Source: Macrocybe gigantea
Lineage: Eukaryota > Basidiomycota > Agaricomycetes > Agaricales > Callistosporiaceae
NCBI GenBank assembly: GCA_011319805.1
Contig: SJRY01000154.1
Span: 1 to 35,151 of the forward strand
DNA: 35,151 bases
Direction of reading: 5' to 3'
A model generated the notes under the pieces. That model worked only from the letters and a program-made list of their open reading frames with translations. It was not told the origin of the DNA and searched no databases. Of the stretch, positions 10,336 through 20,490 are shown in pieces; position 1 is the first letter of the stretch, and every line of letters starts with the position of its first letter. The position numbers were made by a program, and so were the translations under genes.

Positions 10336-11478
10336 ATGCCAGAGTCTTCCGTGCTCCGTATAGGACTCGAGTGCGTCCAAAACGTTGCCATTTTCCCTCT
10401 ATGGTGCATCATCAAGCTCCTCATACTGTGTTGCGTCTCGTCGACGCATACGGTCAGAACAACACGTATGTACCACCACGTCTTATTTCCGAACGACGCT
10501 GTGGCAGCATTCCTATGGTGCAGCTTTTTGGAAATGATCGATCCCGAGTTTCCCGAAGACCGTTTCGTGAAGAAAGTCCTGTTCCTCAAGTTCAAACGTC
10601 AACAACACGAGGTCATCGTCGTGCAAATCTGGAATGGAAAGACGAATGCCCATGAAGGCTGGTTGAGGCTAGAACGTGCCGGGGAAGATGTGCGACGGAA
10701 TGCGAAACCGTGGCGGACTGAGGATCAAAGAGAGCAACCTGGCTCCAGCGGCAGCTTCGGATACAGCAGACTGCCAGAAAACAGAGTGGCGGGAACGTAC
10801 AATCCAGACCGCTATAAGAACAGTCAAGCTGTCATCGTCTCGACCATCACGTTCACAGGAAACACCATCCCCACGCTAGCCGATCTCGTTCTGGCGACAA
10901 GAGCAGTATCCAACATGTATAAACGTCCTCCACCGTTCACTTTCTACGAGCACTGGTTTACCGACTCGATCCTAGCAATCCTTGAGCATGTGGCCGGTCC
11001 ATCGAATTACAGAGTGGAATTCCGTCCCGGATGGGTCAAACGATTTCCCAAAGGCAAAGGCAAAAGGCTCAGCCAATTCAGTAAGGTCTGGGCTGGTCTG
11101 CCGGTCGATGTACCGGACGCGCCGATTCTGCAGGATCTGGTCAGAGAATTTAGAGCACAGAAGGCGAAGTACCAGAATCACGTGAGTCTACTGTTACATC
11201 GCGAACCGCCCTTCGAATTGATGTTTTATTTTGTGGATACTTGAATAAAGTGCAATGCGGTAGAGGAAGAGAGGAGAAAAGAAGAAGAAGAAATACTACG
11301 CCCGCTTTTGGCTCAGATAGCTGAGCGCGTTAAGATCATCGCCGAACGTACGCAGGTGATTGCTATGCTCGAAGAGCAGAAGAGGCTCGCGGCTCAACTC
11401 AAGGCTCTGGAGGCGATGCGTCTGAGCGGGGATGAGGGCGCAATGCGTGCAATTTTAGAGGAAAACCGAGTAGCATGA
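10336..11478 (+). CDS. Unnamed fungal family protein, copy A (predicted permuted papain-like fold, Cys lost)
   Basis: No characterised function known to me. The paralogue at 22996-24609 supports the model: both have an N-terminal hydrophobic segment (here VAIFPLWCIIKLLILCC), then VKKVLFLKFKRQQHEVIVVQIW, GWLRLER, NTIPTLADLVLATRAV, WFTDSILAILEHVAGP and GKRLSQFS. The pattern of a His before a beta-strand (QHE-VIVV) and, about 120 residues later, a residue opening a long helix resembles circularly permuted papain-like proteins (LRAT, PPPDE); this is inference. Where copy B has Cys-Tyr-Trp-Phe, this copy has Glu-His-Trp-Phe, so a Cys nucleophile would be missing. An intron at 11182-11250 (GTGAGT...AAAG) leads to a last exon coding a Glu/Arg/Lys-rich helix, likely a coiled coil, ending ILEENRVA. 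ATG 10336 is chosen because the N-terminal helix aligns with copy B. Confidence 0.75.
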
Positions 11479-11879
11479 CATACCACTCATACAACTCGTG
11501 GCATACACGCCACAATATGCGTGAAATAGTGCGGATATAACAGTTTTTGGATGTCATTGCTGCTGTAAACAGAGCGACAATGACGCGTCTGATTATTGAA
11601 AAAACTAAAAGAATCCATGTATTGTAGATTACAAATACGATGTCCGCAGGCATACTGGTCCGAATTTTGTCCAAAAAAACATCTGGAACCATCCAAAAGA
11701 GATGTACTATTGCGACTTCCCCATTGCCGGGGCTTCGAGGATACTAACTAGATCGCTCGAGAAGAGGTAGAGAAGGAAATCCAAACCGATCGATCGCCGT
11801 GCAAAACAAAGAAGGCATAGCAAGTAATTGTGTTCTGTTTCATCCACCAATAAAAAGGTGCCTTCTATCCCCCCTAACA
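11479..11879. other. Convergent intergenic spacer, no gene seen
   Basis: This spacer lies between the 3' ends of copy A (plus) and the GH79 gene (minus). Only short chance frames are present. It probably carries both 3' untranslated regions; an AATAAAA at 11849 is on the plus strand. Confidence 0.55.
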
Positions 11880-14457
11880 TCACCGTCCCATCACTCTCCC
11901 AAACACGCTCATAGCGGCAGCGGTCACGATGCCCAGCAGGACGGTACCCATGCCCAGCCCTAGCCGCACGCTGTTCGCGGCACTGACACTACCGTGGCTT
12001 GTGCTGCCGAGCTTGTTGCCCATACCACTGTGGCCATTGGAGGTTGCGAGCACGCTGGGGTCGACCGTCGCCGTATTTTGCGTCTTGGTGTGCGCCGTGG
12101 TGGCGAACGTTGTCGAAGGTCCGCCGCCGTTCTCGCTCGAGGACAGCGCGTCGTCGGTAAGGAAGACGAGTGCGACACCCGGCGCAGGCACTGGAATACT
12201 GCAGAGATTCGTGCCTTGGTCACACTGGATCGTCGTAACATTTTCTTGCCCTTGGAGACGACCGTCCGATTCAAAGTTGCCTCCGAACGTCTGGAATAAG
12301 AATTAGATATTCTGCGGTATCTTGGGCGGTTGACGAGACTGTACCTGACCAGCCCAAGAGAAGTTACCCTTTGTTGAGACGGACGGAGCAAGCAAGTATC
12401 TATGGCATGCTTATCGTAAAAAACTGGGAGAAACTATAATCAGAATCTACGCACTTGACTTTGACCTGGGTAGGTGATTGATTCGGTTGGCCAATGCCTG
12501 AGCCTCCGATGGCAATCTGAGCGTTGATCTGGCTACTGCCCGAGGGGTCCGTCACAAAATTGATGATCACCACGCGAGCGGCGTTTCCGTTTTCATAGAT
12601 GGCGTAGGCGGGTGTGTGGACATCGCCGTTGTTCGCGTTCAGGTCAACAACCTGAGAATTGTTAGACGGGCCGATGGCCTCGGCCATGACGAGTGCCGAG
12701 TAGTAAATCGGGCCGATAGTCCACTGGCGGAATGTCGACTGATTCGTCGGAGGCGCTGTCAAATCGGGTGAGATGTGACGCAGACATCGCGGCATAGAAA
12801 AAACGCACAAGTGAAAGGCTATATGGCGGTGAAATTGATTGTGAAAAGATGGTCAGAGGGAAAGAACATCAGACTTACGTTGTAATACACGTTCTGTCCA
12901 CCAACGTGGAACAAAGCCCCGAGAAATTGGAATAAGCCATCTGTAATGCATAATCCAATCCCCACAGCGCGGCGCCAAATGAGTCACTGATACCCGGGAA
13001 ACCACCACAAGACGCAGTGTTGGTCTCAAACATCAAGAACTGCTTATTCTTCGTCTGAGCATAAGCAGTGGAGTTGAGGTACGGCTTGATGATGTTCTTG
13101 CCACCGTTATGGTCCAGGAACATCGGGAAGGTTGCCTGCGGGTCATGGAATGTGCCGACATTGAATTGTGCGAAACAGTTATCGATGGGATAGCTGACAT
13201 GATCAACAGATTAGACGTGCGGGGGAGATAGAAATGTGTGAAAGCGTACTGTTCGACGGCGAGAAAGGCCAAATTGTTAGTAAATTGGTCCACGAAGCCG
13301 GTATCCCACACTTGTTCTGGAATCCAATCGCCAGTGGCAAGATTGGGTGCGATGAGAAGGTTTTTATTAGGAATTGATGCGTCGTTGTTCATTGCGGTGA
13401 CCAGATTCGAGACTTCGCCAAGGTAGTCAAAAGGGCCGTACGTCTAAAAATATTGTGATGAAAGGTTTGATTGGTTATCTTAAGAACCTACTTGTGGACG
13501 ATGACCGTGTCTAGCGTACAGATCAGGTTCGTTTCCAGCCTGGAGACCGATGAGATAGTCGCCCAAGATGTTTTCACCGGCCTCGATGATGCCGAGGCGG
13601 AAGTTAGATGTGTCATTGAACGGGATACCTTTCTGGGTGTGAGAAATCTACATATAACAAGGGATAACTTCGGAACTACATACCAAGATACCACCTGACG
13701 TTGACCATCGACGAAATATTCCGCATCATATACAGAAGCTCGCGAGTGAATACCAAAGGCGGCGTTTGGGTCTGGACGCACAATTAAAATCGTCGTTTTT
13801 TTAATTTTGGCAGGATACAAACTGGGTTGGAGGCGCCACTGATATCCTTTTCGAGGATTCGTCCGTCGGACGTGCTGTCGACCAGAACAGCAGTTTCCTG
13901 AGTGTTACCACCGACACGAACGTGCACTCGACCCGCTCGTTGCTGAAGATTAGCCATCAAGTTAAGGAAAGGCACCTGGATGAAGGATCTTCAAAAAACG
14001 GCATAAGTTTACCACACGGGCAGAAAAAGCCGCGAGGTCTTGGTACTCACGAATTTTTGCCCACTACAAGGGCAAGACCATGGTCAGAGTACGACAAGAC
14101 GACGATGAGTGAAAGACACTCACAGACTTGGTTAGCGACGGACATTTCGATCGAGAAGCCGAAAAATGAGCCGGCCTGGGGTATCGACAAGCCTTGCATC
14201 CCGCCATTCTGCAATTGGAGGACAAACTGGGTGTTTAACGGACTGGGAACAGGCGGCGGGTTCAAGACGGTGGGATTATAGGCTGCAGCACCAGTGTAGT
14301 TGGCAGCGCCACCGGTGGCAGTGGGGGATGCTGACAAGGGCGCCTGACCCTTTTGATAGTATACAGTGACGGACGAGAGGGCCGGCGAAGGTGCATGGAC
14401 AAGTATGCCCACGCCAAGCGTCAGGACGAGGTGAGTTAACGAGCGTAAGAGTTTCAT
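11880..14457 (-). CDS. Glycoside hydrolase family 79 (beta-glucuronidase-like), C-terminally anchored
   Basis: Secreted or surface enzyme of the GH79 type, which removes glucuronic or 4-O-methylglucuronic acid from glycans such as arabinogalactan proteins. ATG 14457 opens a signal peptide (MKLLRSLTHLVLTLGVGIL). Then come GSFFGFSIEMSVANQV, RVHVRVGGNTQET, the acid/base motif GLQAGNEPDLYARHGH (Glu at 13528-13530) and the nucleophile motif FLMFETNTASCGGFPG (Glu at 13025-13027). A beta-sandwich C-terminal domain follows (RQWTIGPIYYSALVMAEAIG, AYAIYENGNAARVVIINF). The end is a Ser/Thr-rich stretch and a hydrophobic tail (LGMGTVLLGIVTAAAMSVFG), suggesting a GPI anchor or membrane tail. It has eight or more short introns. 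A four-C run at 12917-12920 seems one base short. It lies 246 bp downstream of a sugar transporter on the same strand, which suits release and uptake of sugar. Confidence 0.93.
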
Positions 14458-14532
14458 TTCCTTGGTCCTTCCAGAGACGTGAATCAGCCAAGGAAAAAAG
14501 CCAAGGCCAAGCCTGTGCTATTCAAGGGTGGG

Positions 14533-14540
14533 TATATATA
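14533..14540 (-). promoter_or_regulatory. TATA box of the GH79 gene
   Basis: A palindromic TATATATA lies 76 bases before the GH79 start codon, within the 246-base gap to the transporter's 3' end. It is the clearest TATA element in the window, which fits a regulated rather than constitutive gene. Confidence 0.55.
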
Positions 14541-14703
14541 ACGACTGTGGTCTTCGAGAATGCGTCCTGCAAACTCCGAGTCTATAGAGGCTGGCAGCGG
14601 GAATCGATTGGAAGGAGGACGAGGACGAGAGAGGGTCGCAAGAGTGGAAGCTGCGCTCTGACGGGTGCAGATTGTCTGGGAAACGCAGAGAACACGTGAC
14701 TAT

Positions 14704-17012
14704 CTATGTCCTAACCACCTCGCTCATCTTCCGCCCGCTGTCCAGCTCTTCCTTCAGCCGCCTAAAGTGTCTCTCTTCGTCCCAGACAAACGGGCTCTTA
14801 CTTGCGAACAGCAGGTCCATCTCTTCCAGCGTGCGGTTGGCAGTTCTGTCCGCATCTTGTCAGGCGCGGGGCGCTTGTGATGCCCAATAGGAACTCACTC
14901 TGGATAGAACGCCCAGACGATGGGTATCGACAGGAAATTTACCACGCCAAAAATATGAAGCGTACTACGCCCATGGAATTGTTACTCGTATTCCGATGCC
15001 GTCGTGGAAGGGAACTCACTTCTCGCCAATGCGGCTAAACATGACGGGATTCAGCAGCGTCAGCCAACCGTTTCCAATGCTCCAGCCCACCACGCCCCAA
15101 GCGTTTCCTTTTGCCCTAATCTCTAGTGGGAACGTCTTACAGTCATACTCAGGAGGAGCTCGTGCATATACCCCAATAAAGTCGCGCACCTCGGTGGGAT
15201 AAACCCAGGGAATAGTCAGCCACGTCGCCCCAAACACTGCTGTATATAAGAACACGAAGAATGCCGCTGCACCGCCGTATGGACCCGCTTTCTCTGGATG
15301 ACCTTTAAGCAAGCGTGCAAATCCGCCTGCAAGTATCTAAACGGGACAATGTTAGCAGAAACCATTTCCGTCTTCTCTAGAAGACCACACACCAAAGAGA
15401 CACCTTGTCCTACCGCACCCCACCACAGCCCAACACGTCGTCCCCACCTGTCTATCGTGATTACCGCGAAAAGTGTCGCGAGCATGTATGTCACCTGTGC
15501 ACTCCAGGTTCACGTTCAACCTTGATTTCCTGAGAAAGAAATACGCACATCGTTTAGGCCAGACAACCACTGGATTTGCGTGCCCCGTAACCGGCTTCAG
15601 CGAAAATGGTAGGCGCGTAGACGGTGACAGCAGCGATGCCCACCCATCTTCCAGATCGTAAATCTAGCAACGTAAGCAGGTTCCATCAATGGACTCACTC
15701 CTGGATTATCTGCAGCCAAATTGACAACTGGACTCTCCGAGCTATGTGCAGATTCCCAGACCCTGGTTTGCATATCAAGCTATCAGATGCCACATCATTG
15801 CCCGAACAGCGCCCACCGATGCCCCAAAACATATTCCAGTATCCATTCATTCTTGAATGCTTCTTTTCTAGATTTGTGGCTTCGACAATTGCCTCAAACT
15901 CCTCCGCACCGGATCTAATCATTCGTTCTTCTCCGTGTCGTCCGGCGTCGACTGCCCGCTATGTTTGTCGTCCAACGAATCTCGCCTAAGCCTGCTCAAG
16001 ACTGCTTTAGCGTCATCCAGCCGCCCAACTTTGACCAGCCATCGTGGAGACTCAGGCATCCAGTGCAAGGCCACCTGCAAATTCACTATTGATAATACGG
16101 TTGAGGGGACGTCCACACATCTCACCATGAATGCCAAAACTGGGATGATCTGAAAAGCGATTGGGAACCGCCATCTGACCTGCGAACGACCGTCGCCGAC
16201 GAATCCCAGACCAAATTCGAGCCAGTACGCTACGACCACTCCGAAAATATTCAGAGTAAACTCTAGCGCTATAAAGGCTCCTGGACCACATTCACTGTCA
16301 TCAGCGCGACAGAAAACGGCTCATAGTGCGAACGTTGCTTGCCTCGGGAAGTGTGCGTCGCCACTTCCGCACTCCACACCGGCACGATAGCGTTGAGATG
16401 GCCTGTTCCTATCCCATTGATCACGCGAGCACACAACATCCTTTATGATCACATGTTAGCTGCCGGCCGATAGCTCTCTATTCACCGTCTTTACAACCCA
16501 CCACGCAATATTCTGTGCAGAGCACTGCAAGGCAGCTCCAAACACGACCCACACGCCCCCGACCAGCATCGTCTTCCGCCTGCCGATTCTATCACCGATA
16601 ACTCCGCCCATGAGGCATCCGAGTAGTGTTCCCAGGTAGTAGACTTGGCGTGCGATGCCACGCCAATCAGCCCCGGCGAACAGATCGTACGTGAAGGGTG
16701 AACGCACTGCTAACAATACCGCCCTGCCGCGTCGGGCGCGTGATTGTGACGACGTAGCCCTCTGATGGACCCTTGTACGTCGAGTACCCTAAATTCATGA
16801 CCTTGACATAGTCAGGGGAGGTGTTCACGCCGCCCATCATTCCCTGATCATATCCAAAACTGTTCGATTTTGTTTCCGTTTCAGAAATCGCCAAGACGTG
16901 AGGGACAAAGAACGCCGGCTGGACGACTGGGACGATGTACGCACAAGAAGATGGCCAGGCCGGCGACGAAGTTGATGAGGTAAATGAGTTTCTTTCCTGC
17001 GAGTTGAGCCAT
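14704..17012 (-). CDS. MFS sugar transporter (sugar porter family)
   Basis: Twelve-helix proton-coupled sugar importer of the plasma membrane. ATG 17012 gives MAQLAGKKLIYLINFVAGLA. Family signatures in order are FGYDQGMMGGV in the first helix region, GDRIGRRKTMLVGGVWVVFG after helix 2, PESPRWLVKVGRLDDAKAVL in the central loop, DRWGRRVGLWWGAVGQGVSL, FGATWLTIPWVYPTEVR and GVVGWSIGNGWLTLLNPVMF, then TLHIFGVVNFLSIPIVWAFY. The cytoplasmic tail is TANRTLEEMDLLFASKSPFV, ending at the stop in 14704-14706. Many short introns interrupt it. The substrate cannot be read from sequence. The adjacent GH79 gene suggests co-use on plant or arabinogalactan sugars, but GH79 releases uronic acids and sugar porters of this type usually carry hexoses or pentoses, so a direct substrate link is unproven. 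Confidence 0.93.
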
Positions 17013-19229
17013 GGGGTGAGCTGAAGGAAACGATCAAGACCCGGTTTTCTGCCGAAGCCGCTCTTTTTCTTCTCGAGATCGGACCTTCTGTCCATGGTAA
17101 GCGAGTCACTCCCAAAGGAAAAACCTGCTTCGCCAGATAGATAACAGTTTTTGACCGATCTTCCTCTCGTCCGGAACGGTATAGGTGCATCACAATGACT
17201 ACCCAGCCAGCCACCGAAGACGGCCGACAGTCTGCGCGGTCCACCAATGCAAGCACTCGAGTTTTGGCTCACCCTTCCGGGTTATTTTCCCGCCCTTCCG
17301 GACGCTGCGTTGCAGGGCAACATAAATGGAGCGGATGTTTCGGCTAAGCGCCCGGACGTCAAAATTTGATAGCCAGATCCTGTGACGCGCATGGAAGTCG
17401 TGGATGAGGGGGAGATTTTACTTCCGAGTCAGCTGAGCACGGTTTTCCCCATCCTCACAGAAGACGAGATTCCTTGCGGACCGTTGTTGATGGCAATGTA
17501 GGTCAATTCTACCGCACAACATTGCCTCTCCGTGTTCGATCTCCATGCCATCGGCCTCGTCTCTGTCTTCTAAATCTCCTGATTGTTGGTCACAGCAGAG
17601 CTAGTTGATTTGGCTGTTCTTCTCAAATTCGCTACATAAAGCTGTGCCAAGCTCGGTATCTGCGGTGCGCTTTCTGGTCTTGCGATCTACTCGGCTTCGC
17701 CCAAACTCAATTCAGGCAAGGGCGCATGCTCTTAAAGAGATTCCATGATCTGAAAACATATCTGGCCTCTGCTTGTCGCCTTTCTGATCTTCCGCCGACG
17801 TCAGTGGGCGACCTAGCAAACATCCCAAGCGGACGACACGGGCTCCCGCACCAGTCGCTACAACACCATGGGAGCACGGAATCAGATATCACCACTGGCG
17901 GTCTGGGCGATGTTGCTATACAGTCCGTTAAGTTGTCGAACCTGCCGGATTTCTCCTTCATGGGAGAGACCTTTGCTAAGGCCGACCTGTCAATACACTT
18001 TCTCGATTTCATGATCATTGCAAAATATGAACGAATTGCACCTAAAAGTAGTCGAGATAATCCTGAGGTCTCTTGGTCGGAAGAAAGTGGCACGGGCATT
18101 TGATCCTCAAAGCTTTTCTTTCACCAAAGACAAGTCTACAGTGACATTATTCAAGCATCTACTTCTACCAGTTTGTTGGGTTTGTAACGTCGGAAACCAG
18201 CGTGTTGAATACCTCTCCCATCATGTTATGAAATTGCTCCGCGAACGACGAATGGGCTGATTGTAGGTGGGAGAGTGACCAACATTGCAGTCACATGGGA
18301 CATGGCAATAACATAGCACTGCCACTTGCTGCACACTTGTCCGCTACTTACCCAAAGGATCTGCAGCTTGAATGTTGCATCAGGCTCCGTTCGTCATTGA
18401 AACATTCGATCAGCAAACGTCTCAGGTTGTGAGGCAGTTTCTTAACACCTAGTGTCCGAAACACTGCAATAGCACCGCGCTGATCCCCACCTCCATTTGT
18501 CCTGTGATCTCCATTCATGATGAAATGTGAGCTTGGGATCGTTCCTTCAGTCAGAGCCCGCTTGCCTGTGTGTGTTCATCATCCATTTGCTGACCGTTCT
18601 TGATATCACGATAGATACAATGGTCGATGGTGTGCCAATAGCAACACGATACATCCTCCAGCACTTTTTATCCTTCCCTATAGGTATGCATTATGCCATT
18701 TTCGGATCAGGCAAACTACTACAGGTGACCCTCCTACAACGCGGACTTGAAACACCCGCTCTTTGTTCCTGTGCCAACTTTGCACGATTTTTATGTAAGA
18801 CCATGTGGCTTGCATCGTCGAGGGAAACTTTCCCGTACTACCGTATCTTTCCGCATCAAGATCACGGAAAGATTGGGCAAGCAATGCCAGACTCGATGAC
18901 ACCCTTTCCATCATCGAACAAGCGCCAAGGACAGCACTCTGCGTATCAGGGAAACAGGACTGGTGATGCTCAAAAGCGACTCCATTTAGTTCCCTATCCC
19001 TGCGTTTCCAACGGCCATGCTGTCAATGCGAAACCCAGGCTCCGCGCATTAAATATCGCTGATCTTGGGGGGTTGGCTGTCCACGTTCAGCAGGTCTGAA
19101 TTCATAACATCGTTATTCTTCCAACCCCCCTCCCCAAACCGCCTCTCAACGGGACTCCAATCTTCCTCAGCTGGTCTGACAGGAATTCGCCTTCCTCATT
19201 CTCAAGAATAAGCACACACCCTTTTCGTC
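17013..19229. other. Unresolved region with coding-like segments on both strands
   Basis: No gene can be named in these 2.2 kb. The first part is the transporter promoter. On the plus strand, 17391-17499 opens with an ATG (MEVVDEGEILLPSQ) and ends at a good donor, and 17726-18103 is open for 125 residues (SFMGETFAKADLSIHFLDFM). On the minus strand several short stretches look protein-like: SLALLAQSFRDLDAERY (about 18870), an ATG at 18516 leading to GAIAVFRTLGVKKLPHNLRR (about 18470-18420, ending at a GTAAGT donor at 18352) and FAEQFHNMMGEVFNTLVSD (about 18240-18185). The pieces could be one or two small genes broken by sequence errors, or gene relics. A 190-residue plus frame at 18527-19099 has no motif I recognise. 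Confidence 0.3.
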
Positions 19230-20192
19230 ATGAAACTCACCTTTTATTCCTTCGTCTTCGTCGCCGCCGTCGCGACTGTCCTGGTCGCCGCCTCGCCCGC
19301 GCCCGTCGCCGAACCCGACGGCAATCTCGTCTTCCTCAAAGAGCGCGACATCGAGGAAACCCCAGTGCTCGTCGTGCGGTCGAAAGCGGGCAGGGGGTTC
19401 AAGAAATTCCTGGGTGGCCTCGGCCACTTCCTCGGCTTTCGACGCGACGTCGACGAGGACCTTCTGCTGTCTGCTCGCGAGAAGACGGTACCGAGATCCT
19501 TGCCGCACGGTCCAAGGCCGGTCGAGGCTTCAAGAAGTTCTTGGGTGGTTTGGGACATTTCTTGGGTTTCCGACGAGATAATGTGTAAGGCATTTTATTT
19601 CAGTCCCGGACACCATGCAGACAGAATTAATGCTCTATTTTTTTTCTATAGTGCTTCTGATCCATCGATGCTCACGACGCGTGGAGAGCCTCAAGATGAA
19701 ATGCTTTCAGTCCGTGACCAGGAGGGCACGACCCTATCTGCTCGCGAGGAGGATTTGGAGCTCGATTTAGTTGAACGTGATCTAGACGTCATGGATCCTC
19801 TCATAGTGCGCGATTTTGACGGTTCAGAAGACCTCGTAGAGAGGGACCTGGACGTCGTGGATGATCTGGTCGAGCGGGACCTCGACGCCGAGGAATATCT
19901 CCTTGAGCGTGACCTGGACTTCGATGAAGACCTCGCCGAGCGTGATTTAGATTTCACGGACGAGCTGGTTGAGCGTGATTTTGACATCACTGGAGATCTG
20001 GTCGAGCGGGACCTGGATACCATGGATGCGCTTGTCGAACGGGGCCTCGAGAGTTCGGACGACTTCGTCGATTTGGTCGAGCGCGACTTGGACCTAGTCG
20101 GTCCACTGGTGGAGAGGGACGTTGATGTCCCCGAACCGTTGGCTGCGCGAGGCATTGAGCCTCAGCCACTGGATGCACGTAGTCTTGCATGA
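19230..20192 (+). CDS. Secreted repeat peptide precursor with two identical cationic peptides and an acidic repeat tail
   Basis: Not a family I can name. ATG 19230 opens a signal peptide (MKLTFYSFVFVAAVATVLVA) followed by PAPVAEPDG. Two copies of a 24-residue cationic segment with core GFKKFLGGLGHFLGF follow (19377-19448 and 19508-19579), each preceded by a single Arg and ending in Arg-Arg-Asp, a Kex2-type site. Exon 1 ends at 19584; an intron at 19585-19653 (GTAAGG...CTATAG) leads to exon 2, which encodes LTTRGEPQDEM and then about eleven 11-residue units of the form LVERDLDxxDD to the stop at 20192. The two cationic copies lie 131 bases apart, one short of a frame multiple, so a base is missing near 19480-19485. 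The build (signal, cationic cores, dibasic sites, acidic spacers) suggests proteolytic release of an antimicrobial or surface-active peptide, or a repellent-like peptide. That role is inference. Confidence 0.82.
   Translation: MKLTFYSFVFVAAVATVLVAASPAPVAEPDGNLVFLKERDIEETPVLVVRSKAGRGFKKFLGGLGHFLGFRRDVDEDLLLSAREKTVPRSLPHGPRPVEASRSSWVVWDISWVSDEIMCKAFYFSPGHHADRINALFFFYSASDPSMLTTRGEPQDEMLSVRDQEGTTLSAREEDLELDLVERDLDVMDPLIVRDFDGSEDLVERDLDVVDDLVERDLDAEEYLLERDLDFDEDLAERDLDFTDELVERDFDITGDLVERDLDTMDALVERGLESSDDFVDLVERDLDLVGPLVERDVDVPEPLAARGIEPQPLDARSLA
19377..19579 (+). repeat. Twin cationic peptide units, protein-identical and synonymously diverged
   Basis: The units 19377-19448 and 19508-19579 each encode the same 24 residues, from Arg-Ser-Lys-Ala through GFKKFLGGLGHFLGF to Arg-Arg-Asp. 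By codon comparison 17 of 24 codons differ, all synonymously. Hydrophobic residues (Phe, Phe, Leu, Leu, Phe, Leu) are spaced as on one face of a helix, with Lys, Gly and His on the other. Confidence 0.9.
19767..20153 (+). repeat. 33-bp (11-residue) acidic tandem repeats
   Basis: About eleven degenerate units follow the pattern Leu-Val-Glu-Arg-Asp-Leu-Asp plus four variable, mostly acidic residues. One unit is lengthened (SSDDFVDLVERD) and the last ones fade into PLAARG and LDARSLA. Each unit carries one Arg after Glu or a small residue, so the block is strongly acidic. Confidence 0.9.
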
Positions 20193-20490
20193 GCATAAAT
20201 GTATGTAACCACCTCCTGAACATTCAACAATCTCGAGCGCATACACATCATAAGCTTTGTAATCATACCAACAATCATACGAACTGTCTCTTCAGATCAG
20301 TGACGTCCCCTGGGCCTTTTGTGGCCTCATTGACGGTTCGTTCAATAACCTATCTGCGAATGAGTATGGTGGGGGGACGAGACGACGGCAGTGCCAATGA
20401 TGTAGAGAAGAAATGCGACTCCAACTATTCATAGAGAAAAAAAAGTAATAATAGTAATGATCCGGCTTTCAAGCCCTCACAGCCAACGGC
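20193..20490. other. Convergent 3' spacer, no gene seen
   Basis: These 298 bases lie between the stop of the peptide precursor (plus) and the stop of the kinase gene (minus). They hold only 3' untranslated sequence as far as I can tell. Confidence 0.6.

Noticed and set aside
19691..20155. A 154-residue minus-strand Ser/Arg-rich frame (RS-domain look)
   Set aside because: It is the complement of the 33-bp acidic repeats; the plus strand has a signal peptide, splice sites and selection on the peptide units.
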